Notes: a model not told the origin generated them from the letters alone. A DNA stretch of 64,000 bases from Kineosporia rhizophila (GCF_021277265.1 NZ_JAJSOH010000033.1:1-64000), one strand, 5' to 3'. Shown: positions 33,467 through 43,164, numbered from the stretch's first letter. Made by a program: numbers and translations.

Positions 33467-34045
33467 ATGCGTGTTCTAGGGGTGGACCCGGGGCTGACCC
33501 GGTGCGGGCTGGGCGTGGTCGACGGGCTGCCCGGGCGGCGGGCCGAGATGGTGGCGGTGGACGTGATCCGCACACCGGCCGGGACCGACCTGGGCTCGCG
33601 GCTGCTGGGCATCAGCGATGCGGTGGAGGGCTGGATGGACCAGGTCCGGCCCGACGTGGTGGCGGTGGAGCGGGTGTTCAGCCAGAACAACGTGTCCACG
33701 GTGATGGGTACGGCGCAGGCCGCCGGGGTCACCGTGCTGGCCGCGGCGCGCCGGGGCATCCCGGTGGTGATGCACACGCCGTCGGAGGTGAAGGCGGCGG
33801 TCACCGGGTCCGGGCGGGCCGACAAGGCCCAGGTCACGGCCATGGTGCAGCGGATCCTGCAGCTCAGTGAGGCGCCCCGGCCGGCCGACGCGGCCGACGC
33901 CCTGGCCCTGGCGATCTGTCATCTGTGGCGGGACGGGACGGCCGCGGTGATGCCGGTGTCGAAGGCGGGCGGCGGGGCGACCCGGGCCCAGCAGGCCTGG
34001 GTGGCGGCGATCGAGGCGTCGAAGAAGTCGGCCCGGGCTCGCTGA
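33467..34045 (+). CDS. ruvC: Holliday junction endonuclease RuvC
   Basis: The 192-aa resolvase has RVLGVDPGLTRCGLGVVD with the first catalytic Asp, VAVERVFSQNN with the Glu, and the acidic pair in DAADALALAICH. It cuts four-way junctions made by RuvAB. It lies in ruvC-ruvA-ruvB order, 101 bases before ruvA, and behind the yebC terminator. The C-terminal 30 residues are basic and Ala-rich. Confidence 0.97.
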   Translation: MRVLGVDPGLTRCGLGVVDGLPGRRAEMVAVDVIRTPAGTDLGSRLLGISDAVEGWMDQVRPDVVAVERVFSQNNVSTVMGTAQAAGVTVLAAARRGIPVVMHTPSEVKAAVTGSGRADKAQVTAMVQRILQLSEAPRPADAADALALAICHLWRDGTAAVMPVSKAGGGATRAQQAWVAAIEASKKSARAR

Positions 34046-34113
34046 GGGCGCGCGTCCGGGCGCGTCCGGGCCCGGTGGCCGGTTCTGTCGGTGGCAGCGG
34101 CTAGATTTCCTTC

Positions 34114-34129
34114 TCGTACAGATGTTCGG
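34114..34129. promoter_or_regulatory. SOS-like (LexA) site upstream of ruvA
   Basis: TCGTACAGATGTTCGG matches TCGAAC-N4-GTTCGA with two mismatches, one in each half. It sits 17 bases before the ruvA start. The ruvCAB genes are LexA-controlled in many bacteria. A decayed or weak LexA operator is plausible, not proven. Confidence 0.3.
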
Positions 34130-34146
34130 AGGGTGAGGAGTTCGCG

Positions 34147-34773
34147 GTGATCGCGTCGGTGCGGGGGCGGGTGGCGGCCGTCCGGCTGGACTCGGTGGTT
34201 CTCGAGGTCGGCGGGGTCGGGCTGAAGGTGCTGGCCACCCCGGGCACGCTGGCCGAGCTGCGGCCCGGGCAGGAGGCCGAACTGGCCACCAGCCTGGTGG
34301 TCCGGGAAGACTCGCTGACCCTGTTCGGCTTCGCCGATCCGGACGAGCGCGACGTGTTCGAGATCGTGCAGACGGTCTCGGGGATCGGGACCCGGCTGGC
34401 CCTGGCCATGCTGGCGGTGCACACCCCCGAAGGGCTGCGGCTGGCCGTGGCCAACCAGGACCTGACGGCGCTGACCAAGGTGCCGGGCATCGGCCGTAAG
34501 GGCGCCCAGCGCATCGTGCTCGAGCTCACCGACAAGCTGGGGGCTCCCAGCGGTTCCGGGGCCACGGTGGCGGCGGCCGGTGCGCCCGCGGCCGATGCCG
34601 AGGGCTGGCGCGACCAGGTGCTCGACGCCCTCACCGGTCTGGGCTGGCCCGCCAAGGCCGCGTCCGACGCGGTCGACTCGGTGCTCGCCTCCTCGCCGGA
34701 GGTGAACGGGGCGGCGCCCGACATGGCCCAGGTGCTGCGGGCCGCGCTGCGCCAGCTGGGGCGGACGGGCTGA
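34147..34773 (+). CDS. ruvA: Holliday junction DNA-binding subunit RuvA
   Basis: The 208-aa protein has the N-terminal OB domain (IASVRGRVAAVRLDSVVLEVGGVG), the two helix-hairpin-helix segments (VSGIGTRLALAML and VPGIGRKGAQRIVLEL) and a C-terminal domain that binds RuvB. GTG 34147 is followed by an overlap of its stop with ruvB by one base (TGATG). Confidence 0.97.
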   Translation: MIASVRGRVAAVRLDSVVLEVGGVGLKVLATPGTLAELRPGQEAELATSLVVREDSLTLFGFADPDERDVFEIVQTVSGIGTRLALAMLAVHTPEGLRLAVANQDLTALTKVPGIGRKGAQRIVLELTDKLGAPSGSGATVAAAGAPAADAEGWRDQVLDALTGLGWPAKAASDAVDSVLASSPEVNGAAPDMAQVLRAALRQLGRTG

Positions 34774-35891
34774 TGAACGAGGACGCGCGGGCCGCCGCCG
34801 ACGAGTCGCTCGAACTGCTGGCCTCCGGGGCCACCGTCGACGAGCGGGTCATCGAGGGTGCGCTGCGGCCGCAGATGCTCGGCGACTTCGTCGGCCAGCA
34901 GGTGGTGCGCGAGCAGCTCAGCCTGGTGCTCGACGCGGCCAAGGCGCGCGGCGCGGCGCCCGACCACCTGCTGCTGTCCGGGCCGCCCGGGCTGGGCAAG
35001 ACCACCCTGGCCATGATCGTCGCGCACGAGCTGAACGCCCCGCTGCGGGTCACCTCCGGGCCGGCCATCCAGCACGCCGGCGACCTGGCCGCCGTGCTGT
35101 CCTCGCTGTCCGAGGGGGAGGTGCTCTTCCTCGACGAGATCCACCGGATGGCCCGCCCGGCGGAGGAGATGCTCTACGTCGCCATGGAGGACTTCCGGGT
35201 CGACGTGATCGTCGGCAAGGGGCCCGGCGCCACCGCGATCCCGCTCGAGCTGCCACCTTTCACCCTGGTCGGTGCCACCACCCGGGCCGGCATGCTGCCC
35301 GGCCCGCTGCGCGACCGGTTCGGTTTCACCGGCCATCTCGACTTCTACACCCCGGCCGAGCTGGAGCGGGTGCTGCGGCGGTCGGCCGAACTGCTCGGGG
35401 TGCGGCTCACCGCCGAGGGCGCGGCCGAGATCGCCGGGCGCTCGCGCGGCACGCCCCGGATCGCCAACCGGCTGCTGCGCCGGGTGCGCGACTGGGCGCA
35501 GGTCCGCGGTGACGGGGTGCTCGACCTCGATGCCGCCCGGGCCGCGCTCGAGGTCTACGCGGTCGACGCGCGAGGTCTGGACCGGCTCGACCGGTCGGTG
35601 CTGGAGGCGCTGTGCCGTCGTTTCGGCGGGGGCCCGGTGGGGCTGTCCACCCTGGCCGTCGCGGTCGGCGAGGAACCCGAGACGGTAGAGACGGTGGCCG
35701 AGCCGTTCCTGGTGCGCGAAGGCCTGCTGGGGCGCACCCCGCGCGGGCGCGTGGCCACCGCGGCCACCTGGGAGCACCTGGGCCTGACTCCGCCCGCGGG
35801 ATTCTCCTGGGTGGGGGCGGGCACCGGCGGCAGCACGCTCACCAGTCGCTCGGGCATGGTGCAGGAATCGTTACCCGATCCCGACGTCTGA
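34773..35891 (+). CDS. ruvB: Holliday junction branch-migration ATPase RuvB
   Basis: The 372-aa AAA+ motor has Walker A GPPGLGKTTLA, Walker B LFLDEIHRM, the sensor ATTRAGMLPGPLRDRFG and an arginine-finger region (GTPRIANRLLRRVRDWAQV). It powers branch migration with RuvA. Its ATG overlaps the ruvA stop. The C-terminal 40 residues beyond the winged helix are Gly/Ser-rich. Confidence 0.97.
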   Translation: MNEDARAAADESLELLASGATVDERVIEGALRPQMLGDFVGQQVVREQLSLVLDAAKARGAAPDHLLLSGPPGLGKTTLAMIVAHELNAPLRVTSGPAIQHAGDLAAVLSSLSEGEVLFLDEIHRMARPAEEMLYVAMEDFRVDVIVGKGPGATAIPLELPPFTLVGATTRAGMLPGPLRDRFGFTGHLDFYTPAELERVLRRSAELLGVRLTAEGAAEIAGRSRGTPRIANRLLRRVRDWAQVRGDGVLDLDAARAALEVYAVDARGLDRLDRSVLEALCRRFGGGPVGLSTLAVAVGEEPETVETVAEPFLVREGLLGRTPRGRVATAATWEHLGLTPPAGFSWVGAGTGGSTLTSRSGMVQESLPDPDV

Positions 35892-36032
35892 CGAACTGCC
35901 CAGGTCAAGGGTCGGCTGAACAGAGCACCCAGTCTGCTGTGGGAGCATGCGTGCTCACGAGTGGCGGCCGGTCGGGCATGATGGGTCGGTTGTGACACTC
36001 ACGAGAACAGCTCCGACCATGTGGAGGACGAC

Positions 36033-36431
36033 ATGGAACTGATCATCCTGGCCGTCCCGCTGGTCCTGCTCTGGCTCATGGTCAGCCGCGGCCGCAAGCA
36101 GCAGCGCGAGCTGATGGCGCTGCAGGACTCGGTCACCCCCGGCACCCGGGTGATGACCACCTCCGGTCTGTACGCCGAGGTCGTCGAGATCGACGGTGAG
36201 GCCGTCGTTCTCGAGATCGCCCCCGGTGTGCACACCCGGTGGACCCGGCGCGCCATCGCCCAGGTCGTGACCGTGACCGCCGACGACCCGGCGGCCGGCA
36301 CCGAGAACAGCCAGAACATCCAGAACGTCCAGAGCACCGAAGACGCTCCGGTGGTCGACGTCCGCTCCGAGGCGGGACACGCGGCGCCCCCGAGCGACGC
36401 CGACGACACCCCCGGAACCAGCGGCCGCTAG
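36033..36431 (+). CDS. yajC: Preprotein translocase subunit YajC
   Basis: The 132-aa protein has an N-terminal membrane helix (MELIILAVPLVLLWLMV), then RGRKQQRELMALQDSVTPGTRVMTTSGLYAEVVEI, the YajC signature. The last 40 residues are Ser/Asp/Glu-rich and probably disordered. ATG 36033 follows GGAGG. It heads the yajC-secD-secF-apt run. Confidence 0.95.
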   Translation: MELIILAVPLVLLWLMVSRGRKQQRELMALQDSVTPGTRVMTTSGLYAEVVEIDGEAVVLEIAPGVHTRWTRRAIAQVVTVTADDPAAGTENSQNIQNVQSTEDAPVVDVRSEAGHAAPPSDADDTPGTSGR

Positions 36432-36489
36432 CCGGACAGACCGCGACGGCATCCGCCGTCCTTGGGACAACGAGAAGAGACCCGCAACC

Positions 36490-38535
36490 GTGGCACGATC
36501 CAGCAACGCCTCCCGACCAGGTCGGGCACTGCTGTTCATGGTCGCCATCCTGGCCGTCGTGTACGCCGTGGTCGGCGTCCGCACGGTGACCTCGGACGGC
36601 GGCTGGACGCCCCAGCTCGCCCTCGACCTCGAGGGGGGCACCGAGATCATCCTCGAGCCCCGGCCGCTCAACGGCGAGAACGTCACGCCGACCGGTGAGC
36701 AGCTGGAAGAGGCCGTGAACGTGATCCGCCAGCGGGTCAACGGCTCGGGCGTCTCCGAGGCCGAGATCACCACGCAGAGCGGCAAGAACATCGTCGTCTC
36801 GCTGCCCGGCAACCCCGACCAGGCCACCCGTGACCTGGTCAAGCAGTCGGCCCAGATGAACTTCCGGCCGGTCCTGGTCGCGGCCGCGGTGGGCATGCCC
36901 ACCACCACGCCGACCGAGTCCGCCACCGGTGACGAGTCGGGCGACGAGACCGGGGCCACCCCGTCCGCCTCGGCCTCCGCTTCTGCCTCGGCCACCTCCA
37001 AGGCCACGGAGAAGGCGGACGACAAGGCTGACGACAAGGCGGACGAGAAGAGCGACGAGAACAACTCTCTGGTGCCGTCGGCGCTGAGGGCCGACTCCAC
37101 GCCGACCACGGAGCCCACCTCCTCGCCGTCGGGCTCGGCCGACAAGGCCGACGCAGCCGACAAGGGCGACGCGGCCGAGGAGAGCAGCGAGCCCTCGGCG
37201 TCGAGCAGCAGCACCGAGGCTCCCGACGCGACGGCGGCCACCGATCCTTCCACCGGCACGGCCTCGGACCTCGCCCAGCTCACGCCCGAGCTGCAGGAGC
37301 AGTTCCAGGCCGAGACCTGCCAGGACCTGGCCAAGATCCAGGGCGCGGCCTCCGACCCGAAGAAGCCGCTGGTCACCTGTGAGCAGGACGGCACCTACAA
37401 ATACGTCCTGGGCCCGGTGGAAGTTCCCGGCTCGGACATCTCCGACGCCACCGCCGGCATGCAGTCCAACCAGCAGGGCTTCGCCACCGGCGCCTGGGTG
37501 GTCAACCTGGAGTTCAACTCCGAGGGCAGCGACAAGTTCGCCGAGGTCACCGAGCGGCTGATCCAGCTCACCGGCGCGCAGAACCAGTTCGCCATCGTGC
37601 TCGACCAGCTGGTCGTCTCGGCCCCCACCGCGAACGCGGCGATCACCAACGGCCAGGCCGAGATCTCCGGCAACTTCACCCAGGACTCGGCGCAGCTGCT
37701 GGCCCAGCAGCTGAAGTTCGGCTCGCTGCCGGTCTCCTTCCAGGTGCAGACCGAGAACCAGATCTCCGCCCTGCTCGGTGGTGAGCAGCTGGAGCGCGGT
37801 CTGCTGGCCGGCCTGATCGGCCTGATCCTGGTGGTGATCTACTCGCTGCTGCAGTACCGGGCCCTGGGCCTGGTCACCATCTTCAGCCTCGGCATGGCCG
37901 CCGCCCTCACCTACGGCCTGGTGGTGCTGCTCGGCGAGACCGAGGGCTACCGGCTCAGCCTGGCCGGGGTCACCGGCCTGATCGTGGCCATCGGTATCAC
38001 CGCCGACTCGTTCATCGTGTACTTCGAGCGGGTCCGCGACGAGGTCCGCGAGGGCCGGCCGCTGGGCTCGGCGGTCGAGGCCGGCTGGAAGCGCGCCCGG
38101 CGCACCATCCTGGCCTCCGACGCGGTCAACTTCGTCGCCGCGATCGTGCTCTACCTGGTCGCCGTCGGCGGTGTCCGCGGGTTCGCCTTCACCCTCGGCC
38201 TGACCACGCTGATCGACGTCGTCATCGTCTTCCTCTTCACCAAGCCCGCCGTGACCGTGCTGTCGCGGACGCGCTTCTTCTCCGAAGGGCACACGTTGTC
38301 CGGGTTCAGCGCCAAGCAGCTCGGCCGGCCCAACGCCTACGCCGGGCGGGGCCGGGTGCGCCCGACCCCCGCCACCGCCGGGCCGGCCGCCACCTCCGGC
38401 GCTACTGCGGGTGAGAGCATCGCGGCCCGCCGGGCCGCCGCGGCCCGCGCGGCCAACGGTGGCGAGCCCGGTGATCCGGGCGGTCCGTCCGGCCAGGACC
38501 ACGTCACCACGTCCGGCTCGGGGAGGAACTCCTGA
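36490..38535 (+). CDS. secD: Protein translocase subunit SecD
   Basis: The 681-aa protein is SecD: a first membrane helix (ALLFMVAILAVVYAVVGVRTV), LALDLEGGTEIILEP and VIRQRVNGSGVSEAEIT, and the RND-type membrane half (GLIGLILVVIYSLLQYRALGLVTI). Between the two periplasmic parts lies an insert of about 130 residues at 36897-37290, rich in Ser, Thr, Ala, Asp, Glu and Lys, including runs of SASA and DDKADDKADEK. Such a low-complexity insert is unusual. GTG 36490 start; the stop overlaps the secF ATG by one base. Confidence 0.95.
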   Translation: MARSSNASRPGRALLFMVAILAVVYAVVGVRTVTSDGGWTPQLALDLEGGTEIILEPRPLNGENVTPTGEQLEEAVNVIRQRVNGSGVSEAEITTQSGKNIVVSLPGNPDQATRDLVKQSAQMNFRPVLVAAAVGMPTTTPTESATGDESGDETGATPSASASASASATSKATEKADDKADDKADEKSDENNSLVPSALRADSTPTTEPTSSPSGSADKADAADKGDAAEESSEPSASSSSTEAPDATAATDPSTGTASDLAQLTPELQEQFQAETCQDLAKIQGAASDPKKPLVTCEQDGTYKYVLGPVEVPGSDISDATAGMQSNQQGFATGAWVVNLEFNSEGSDKFAEVTERLIQLTGAQNQFAIVLDQLVVSAPTANAAITNGQAEISGNFTQDSAQLLAQQLKFGSLPVSFQVQTENQISALLGGEQLERGLLAGLIGLILVVIYSLLQYRALGLVTIFSLGMAAALTYGLVVLLGETEGYRLSLAGVTGLIVAIGITADSFIVYFERVRDEVREGRPLGSAVEAGWKRARRTILASDAVNFVAAIVLYLVAVGGVRGFAFTLGLTTLIDVVIVFLFTKPAVTVLSRTRFFSEGHTLSGFSAKQLGRPNAYAGRGRVRPTPATAGPAATSGATAGESIAARRAAAARAANGGEPGDPGGPSGQDHVTTSGSGRNS

Positions 38536-39698
38536 TGTTCAGCTTCGCCGCCTTCGGTAACGACCTGCACTCCGGCAAGCGCTCCTTCGCCTTCGTCGGC
38601 AAGCGCCGGATCTGGTACGCGATCGCCGTCGCCATGACGCTGCTGTCGATCCTCTCGCTCGCCCTGATCCGGCTGAACCCCGGCATCGAGTTCCGCGGGG
38701 GCTCGGAGTTCCAGCTCTCTCAGGTCTCCGACACCAGCACCATCATCGGCTCCGACGCGGTCGGCGAGGTGGTCTCCGGGGCCGAGGCCCGGGTCACCGT
38801 GATCGGTGACGACGGCATCCGGGTGCAGACCGAGACGCTGGACCCCGAGGAGACCGGTGAGGTCCGGGCCGCCCTGGCCAAGGCCTACGGGGTGAACGAG
38901 AGCGACGTCACCTCGAACTTCGTCGGCGCCAGCTGGGGCCGCGACGTCACCACCAAGGCCGTTCAGGGTCTGCTGGTCTTCGTCCTGCTGGTCGGGCTGA
39001 TCATTGCCGCGTACTTCCGGACCTGGAAGATGTCGGTGGCCGCGCTGATCGCGCTGTTCCACGACCTGATCATCACTGCCGGCCTGTACGCGCTCACCGG
39101 TTTCGAGGTCACCCCGGCGTCGGTGATCGGGTTCCTGACCATCCTGGGCTACTCGCTGTACGACACGGTCGTGGTGTTCGACAAGGTCCGGGAGAACACC
39201 GAGCGGATCACCTCCTCGACCCGGCGCACCTTCGAGGAGGCCGCCAACCTGGCGGTCAACCAGACCCTGGTGCGGTCGGTCAACACCTCGGTGGTGGCCC
39301 TCCTGCCGGTCGCCTCGATCCTCTTCATCGGTGCCTTCGTGCTCGGCGCGGGCACCCTGAAGGACATCTCGCTGGCCCTGTTCATCGGTATCGCTGCCGG
39401 TACCTACTCCTCGATCTTCATCGCCACCCCGCTGCTGGTGGACATGCGCCGCCGCGAGCCGGAGATCGTCGCGCACACCCGCAAGTTGCTCAAGCGGCGG
39501 GCCGAGGGCGGCGCCCCGGCCGCGGACCCGGCGCCCGAGTACGGCTCGGCCGACGAGGGCGAGGGCCTCTCCCCGGTGGGTGCCGGTGCCGCCACGGCGG
39601 TGCGCAACGCTCCGGCGGCACCTTCCCGCCGAGGTCCGGCGACCAGAAGGGCCGACTCCGGCCAGCGCGCCCAGCCCAAGCGGGGCAAGCGGCGGTGA
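38535..39698 (+). CDS. secF: Protein translocase subunit SecF
   Basis: The 387-aa protein has IRLNPGIEFRGGSEFQL, then an RND-type six-helix half with GYSLYDTVVVFDKVRENT and NQTLVRSVNTSVVALLPV, the SecF hallmarks. With SecD it uses proton motive force to help late protein export. A disordered basic C-terminus of about 70 residues (APSRRGPATRRADSGQR) ends the protein. It overlaps apt by four bases. Confidence 0.96.
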   Translation: MFSFAAFGNDLHSGKRSFAFVGKRRIWYAIAVAMTLLSILSLALIRLNPGIEFRGGSEFQLSQVSDTSTIIGSDAVGEVVSGAEARVTVIGDDGIRVQTETLDPEETGEVRAALAKAYGVNESDVTSNFVGASWGRDVTTKAVQGLLVFVLLVGLIIAAYFRTWKMSVAALIALFHDLIITAGLYALTGFEVTPASVIGFLTILGYSLYDTVVVFDKVRENTERITSSTRRTFEEAANLAVNQTLVRSVNTSVVALLPVASILFIGAFVLGAGTLKDISLALFIGIAAGTYSSIFIATPLLVDMRRREPEIVAHTRKLLKRRAEGGAPAADPAPEYGSADEGEGLSPVGAGAATAVRNAPAAPSRRGPATRRADSGQRAQPKRGKRR

Positions 39699-40249
39699 CC
39701 GCCGACCAGGCCGACCAGGCCGTGCTGCAGAAGCTCGAGGCGGGGCTCCGGGACATCCCGGACTACCCGTCCCCGGGCATCCTGTTCAAGGACATCACCC
39801 CGCTGCTGGCCGATCCGGCGCTGTTCGCGGCCGCGGTCGACGCGCTCGCCGCGGCGCACCGGCCGGGCAGCGGGGCCGAGGTCGATCTGGTGGCCGGGGT
39901 CGAGGCCCGGGGCTTCATCTTCGGCGCCGGGGTGGCCCTGGCCCTGGGGGTCGGTTTCGTGCCGATCCGTAAGAAGGGCAAGCTGCCCCACACCACGGTG
40001 TCGGCGGAGTACACGCTCGAGTACGGCACCGCCGTCATCGAGATGCACGACGACGCGGTACGGCCGGGGCAGCGGGTGCTGCTGCTCGACGACGTGCTGG
40101 CCACCGGGGGCACGGCCGAGGCCGCGGCCGGTCTGCTCGAGCGGGTGGGGGCCGAGGTCGTGTCGGTGGCGTTCCTGGTCGAGCTCGGATTCCTCAACGG
40201 CCGGGAGCGGCTCGCCGGGCGCGATGTGAAATCGTTGCTGAACTACTGA
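39695..40249 (+). CDS. apt: Adenine phosphoribosyltransferase
   Basis: The 184-aa enzyme salvages adenine to AMP with PRPP. It has YPSPGILFKDITPLL, GVEARGFIFGAGVA and the PRPP-binding loop RVLLLDDVLATGGTAEAA. Its GTG overlaps the secF stop (GTGA), a link conserved in actinobacteria. A short weak hairpin follows the stop. Confidence 0.95.
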   Translation: MTADQADQAVLQKLEAGLRDIPDYPSPGILFKDITPLLADPALFAAAVDALAAAHRPGSGAEVDLVAGVEARGFIFGAGVALALGVGFVPIRKKGKLPHTTVSAEYTLEYGTAVIEMHDDAVRPGQRVLLLDDVLATGGTAEAAAGLLERVGAEVVSVAFLVELGFLNGRERLAGRDVKSLLNY

Positions 40250-40253
40250 GAAC

Positions 40254-40271
40254 GGGCGGTCGCCGCCCTTT
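40254..40271 (+). terminator. Weak hairpin after apt
   Basis: GGGCGG and CCGCCC form a 6-bp stem around TCG, followed by TTT, four bases beyond the apt stop. The remaining intergenic DNA to 40530 shows no gene and no convincing promoter that I can name. Confidence 0.35.
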
Positions 40272-40530
40272 GGGGCGGATGACCCCTTTTGTTCGACCTG
40301 CCGTGATGTATTCAACACGTAGGGCTCAAGTCGGGCGGTTAGTCAAGATCGGAAGTGACCGTTACCCGCAGAATCGGGAATGAATCGGCGTCCGGAGCCG
40401 CTCTGGTAACCGCTGGGCGGGCTCAAGGCGGGCGGTGAGCTTGCCGAGAGCCGAGGCACGGGAGCTTCGCGGGCCCTACACTCGTCCAGCAAGAGTCTCC
40501 GTGCGAGACGTACGACGTCGGGAGGATCGG

Positions 40531-43083
40531 GTGTCCGAAGAGGTCGCAGCGAGGGTCGCGCAGCAGGCGCTGCGGGACGGGCGGGAAGGCCGCCCTGCGC
40601 TGTCGACCGTGAAGGACCACGACGCCCAGGAGGCCGCCGGTCAGCCGGCCCGCCCCGTCCCCGCTCCCGCAGCACCCCCCGCGAGTTCCGGCGGTTCGGG
40701 CGAACCGGCCGGGCAGGAGCCGGCGGGCTACCAGATCCCGCCCGCGCCCGGCCGTCCCCGTCCGGCGGCGGCAACCGCGCCCCGCGCCGCGGTCGAGCCC
40801 CGCCCACGCACCAGCGAGCCGCTGGTCTCCCCGGTGCGGGTGTTCTCGCGCATCGCGCGACTGGGCGCAGCCTCGCGCACCCCCAGTTCGCCCCTGCTCG
40901 AGCCGTTGCTGCGCAGCGTCCGCAACGCGCACCCCAAGGCCGACCTCGCCATCATCGAGAAGGCGTTCCAGGTCGCCGAGAAGGCGCACTCGGGGCAGAA
41001 GCGCAAGAGCGGCGACCCGTACATCACCCACCCGGTGGCGGTCGCCCAGATCCTGGCCGAGCTGGGCATGACCCCGGCCACGCTGGCCGCGGCCCTGCTG
41101 CACGACACGGTGGAAGACACCAGCTACGGCCTGGAAGACCTGCGCGGCGACTTCGGCGACGAGATCGCCATGCTGGTCGACGGGGTCACCAAGCTCGACA
41201 AGGTCAAGTACGGCGACGCGGCCCAGGCCGAGACCGTGCGCAAGATGGTCGTGGCCATGTCGAAGGACATCCGCGTCCTGGTGATCAAGCTGGCCGACCG
41301 GCTGCACAACGCCCGCACCTGGCGCTACGTGCCCGCCCACAAGGCCGAGAAGAAGGCCCGCGAGACCCTCGAGATCTACGCGCCGCTGGCCCACCGGCTG
41401 GGCATGAACACGATCAAGTGGGAGCTCGAGGACCTGAGCTTCGCCACGCTCTGGCCCAAGGTGTTCGACGAGATCGTCCGCCTGGTGGCCGAGCGGGCCC
41501 CGGCCCGGGAGGACTACCTGGCCCAGGTGCGCGAGCAGGTCTCGGCCGACCTGCGGGCGGGCAAGATCAAGGCGGTCGTCTCCGGCCGGCCCAAGCACTA
41601 CTACTCCGTGTACCAGAAGATGATCGTGCGCGGCCGCGACTTCGCCGACATCTACGACCTGGTGGGCATCCGGGTCCTGGTCGACTCGGTGCGCGACTGC
41701 TACGCCGTCCTGGGTGCGCTGCACGCGCGCTGGAACCCGGTCCCGGGCCGGTTCAAGGACTACATCGCGATGCCCAAGTTCAACATGTACCAGTCGCTGC
41801 ACACCACGGTGATCGGTCCCGAGGGCAAGCCGGTCGAGATCCAGATCCGCACCCACCAGATGCACCGCCGGGCCGAGTACGGCGTGGCCGCCCACTGGAA
41901 GTACAAGGACGACGCGAACGGCGCCCCGGGCGCGGGCACCGGCAACGCCACCGACATGACCTGGCTGCGCCAGCTGCTCGACTGGCAGCGGGAGACCACC
42001 GACCCGGGCGAGTTCCTGGAGTCGCTGCAGTTCGAGATCCAGGCGCAGGAGGTGTACGTCTTCACGCCGAAGGGTGACGTGGTGGCGCTCCCGGCCGGGT
42101 CCACCCCGGTCGACTTCGCCTACGCCGTGCACACCGAGGTCGGGCACCGGTGCATGGGCGCCCGGGTCAACGGCCGCCTGGTGCCGCTGGAGAGCTCGCT
42201 CGACAACGGCGACGTGGTCGAGGTGTTCACCTCCAAGACCGACGCGGCCGGGCCCAGCCGGGACTGGCTGAACTTCGTCCACAGCCCCCGGGCCCGCAAC
42301 AAGATCCGCCAGTGGTTCTCCAAGGAGCGCCGCGAGGAGGCGATCGAGTCCGGCAAGGACGCGATCACCAAGGCGATGCGCAAGCAGAACCTGCCGATGC
42401 GCCGCCTGCTCACCCACGAGTCCCTGATGGGCCTGGCCACCGAGCTGCGCTTCCAGGACGTGTCCGGTCTGTACGCGGCGGTCGGCGAGGGCCAGATCTC
42501 CGCCGCGCACGTGGTGCAGAAGCTGGTCGACTCGGCCGGTGGCGAGGCCGGCACCGAGGAGGACCTGGCCGAGACGGTCACCCCGATGCGGCCGCGCCGG
42601 CCGCGGATGGGCGACCCGGGTGTGGTGGTCAAGGGCGTCGAGGACGTCTGGGTCAAGCTCGCGCGGTGCTGCACCCCGGTGCCGGGCGACCCGATCATCG
42701 GCTTCGTCACCCGGGGCTCCGGTGTCTCGGTGCACCGGGAGGACTGCAACAACGTGAGCGGTCTGCGCGAGGAGCCCGACCGCATCGTGCAGGTCGAGTG
42801 GGCGCCCAACCAGGCCAGCGTGTTCCTGGTGCAGATCCAGGTCGAGGCGCTCGACCGTAACCGGCTGCTGTCCGACGTGACCAGCACCCTGTCCGACGAG
42901 CACGTGAACATCCTGTCGGCGAACGTGACCACCTCACGTGAGCGGATGGCGATCTCCCGGTTCACCTTCGAGATGGCCGACCCGGCCCACCTGGGGCACG
43001 TGATCGCCGCGGTCCGCCGGGTGGACGGCGTGTTCGACGCCTACCGCATCACCGGGCGCCGTAGCGACACCGATCTCGACTGA
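40531..43083 (+). CDS. relA: Bifunctional (p)ppGpp synthetase/hydrolase Rel
   Basis: The 850-aa protein makes and degrades the stringent-response alarmone. After a Pro/Ala-rich N-terminal extension of about 125 residues come the HD hydrolase (ALLHDTVEDTSYGLEDL), the synthetase (RFKDYIAMPKFNMYQSLHTTVIG), TGS (VYVFTPKGDVVALPAGSTPVDFAYAVHTE), a zinc-finger/RIS region (CCTPVPGDPIIGFVTRGSGVSVHR) and a C-terminal ACT domain (LSDVTSTLSDEHVNI). RFKD in the synthetase is the bifunctional-type loop. GTG 40531 follows GGAGG. Confidence 0.97.
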   Translation: MSEEVAARVAQQALRDGREGRPALSTVKDHDAQEAAGQPARPVPAPAAPPASSGGSGEPAGQEPAGYQIPPAPGRPRPAAATAPRAAVEPRPRTSEPLVSPVRVFSRIARLGAASRTPSSPLLEPLLRSVRNAHPKADLAIIEKAFQVAEKAHSGQKRKSGDPYITHPVAVAQILAELGMTPATLAAALLHDTVEDTSYGLEDLRGDFGDEIAMLVDGVTKLDKVKYGDAAQAETVRKMVVAMSKDIRVLVIKLADRLHNARTWRYVPAHKAEKKARETLEIYAPLAHRLGMNTIKWELEDLSFATLWPKVFDEIVRLVAERAPAREDYLAQVREQVSADLRAGKIKAVVSGRPKHYYSVYQKMIVRGRDFADIYDLVGIRVLVDSVRDCYAVLGALHARWNPVPGRFKDYIAMPKFNMYQSLHTTVIGPEGKPVEIQIRTHQMHRRAEYGVAAHWKYKDDANGAPGAGTGNATDMTWLRQLLDWQRETTDPGEFLESLQFEIQAQEVYVFTPKGDVVALPAGSTPVDFAYAVHTEVGHRCMGARVNGRLVPLESSLDNGDVVEVFTSKTDAAGPSRDWLNFVHSPRARNKIRQWFSKERREEAIESGKDAITKAMRKQNLPMRRLLTHESLMGLATELRFQDVSGLYAAVGEGQISAAHVVQKLVDSAGGEAGTEEDLAETVTPMRPRRPRMGDPGVVVKGVEDVWVKLARCCTPVPGDPIIGFVTRGSGVSVHREDCNNVSGLREEPDRIVQVEWAPNQASVFLVQIQVEALDRNRLLSDVTSTLSDEHVNILSANVTTSRERMAISRFTFEMADPAHLGHVIAAVRRVDGVFDAYRITGRRSDTDLD

Positions 43084-43164
43084 GACGACGCCGATCCGGA
43101 GGGAGCCCGCTCCGCCTCCCCAAGGCGGGCGGGCACCCGTCCATTGTTGGAGAGCTCTTCGCAG

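Noticed and set aside
36133..42903. Very long minus-strand frames opposite secD, secF and rel
   Set aside because: These are shadows of real genes with full domain matches; the opposite proteins have no motifs or ribosome binding sites.
43105..43130. GC-rich inverted repeats between rel and the AbiEi-like gene as a terminator
   Set aside because: Several short alternative pairings of 5-6 bp exist and no T-run follows, so the structure is not convincing.
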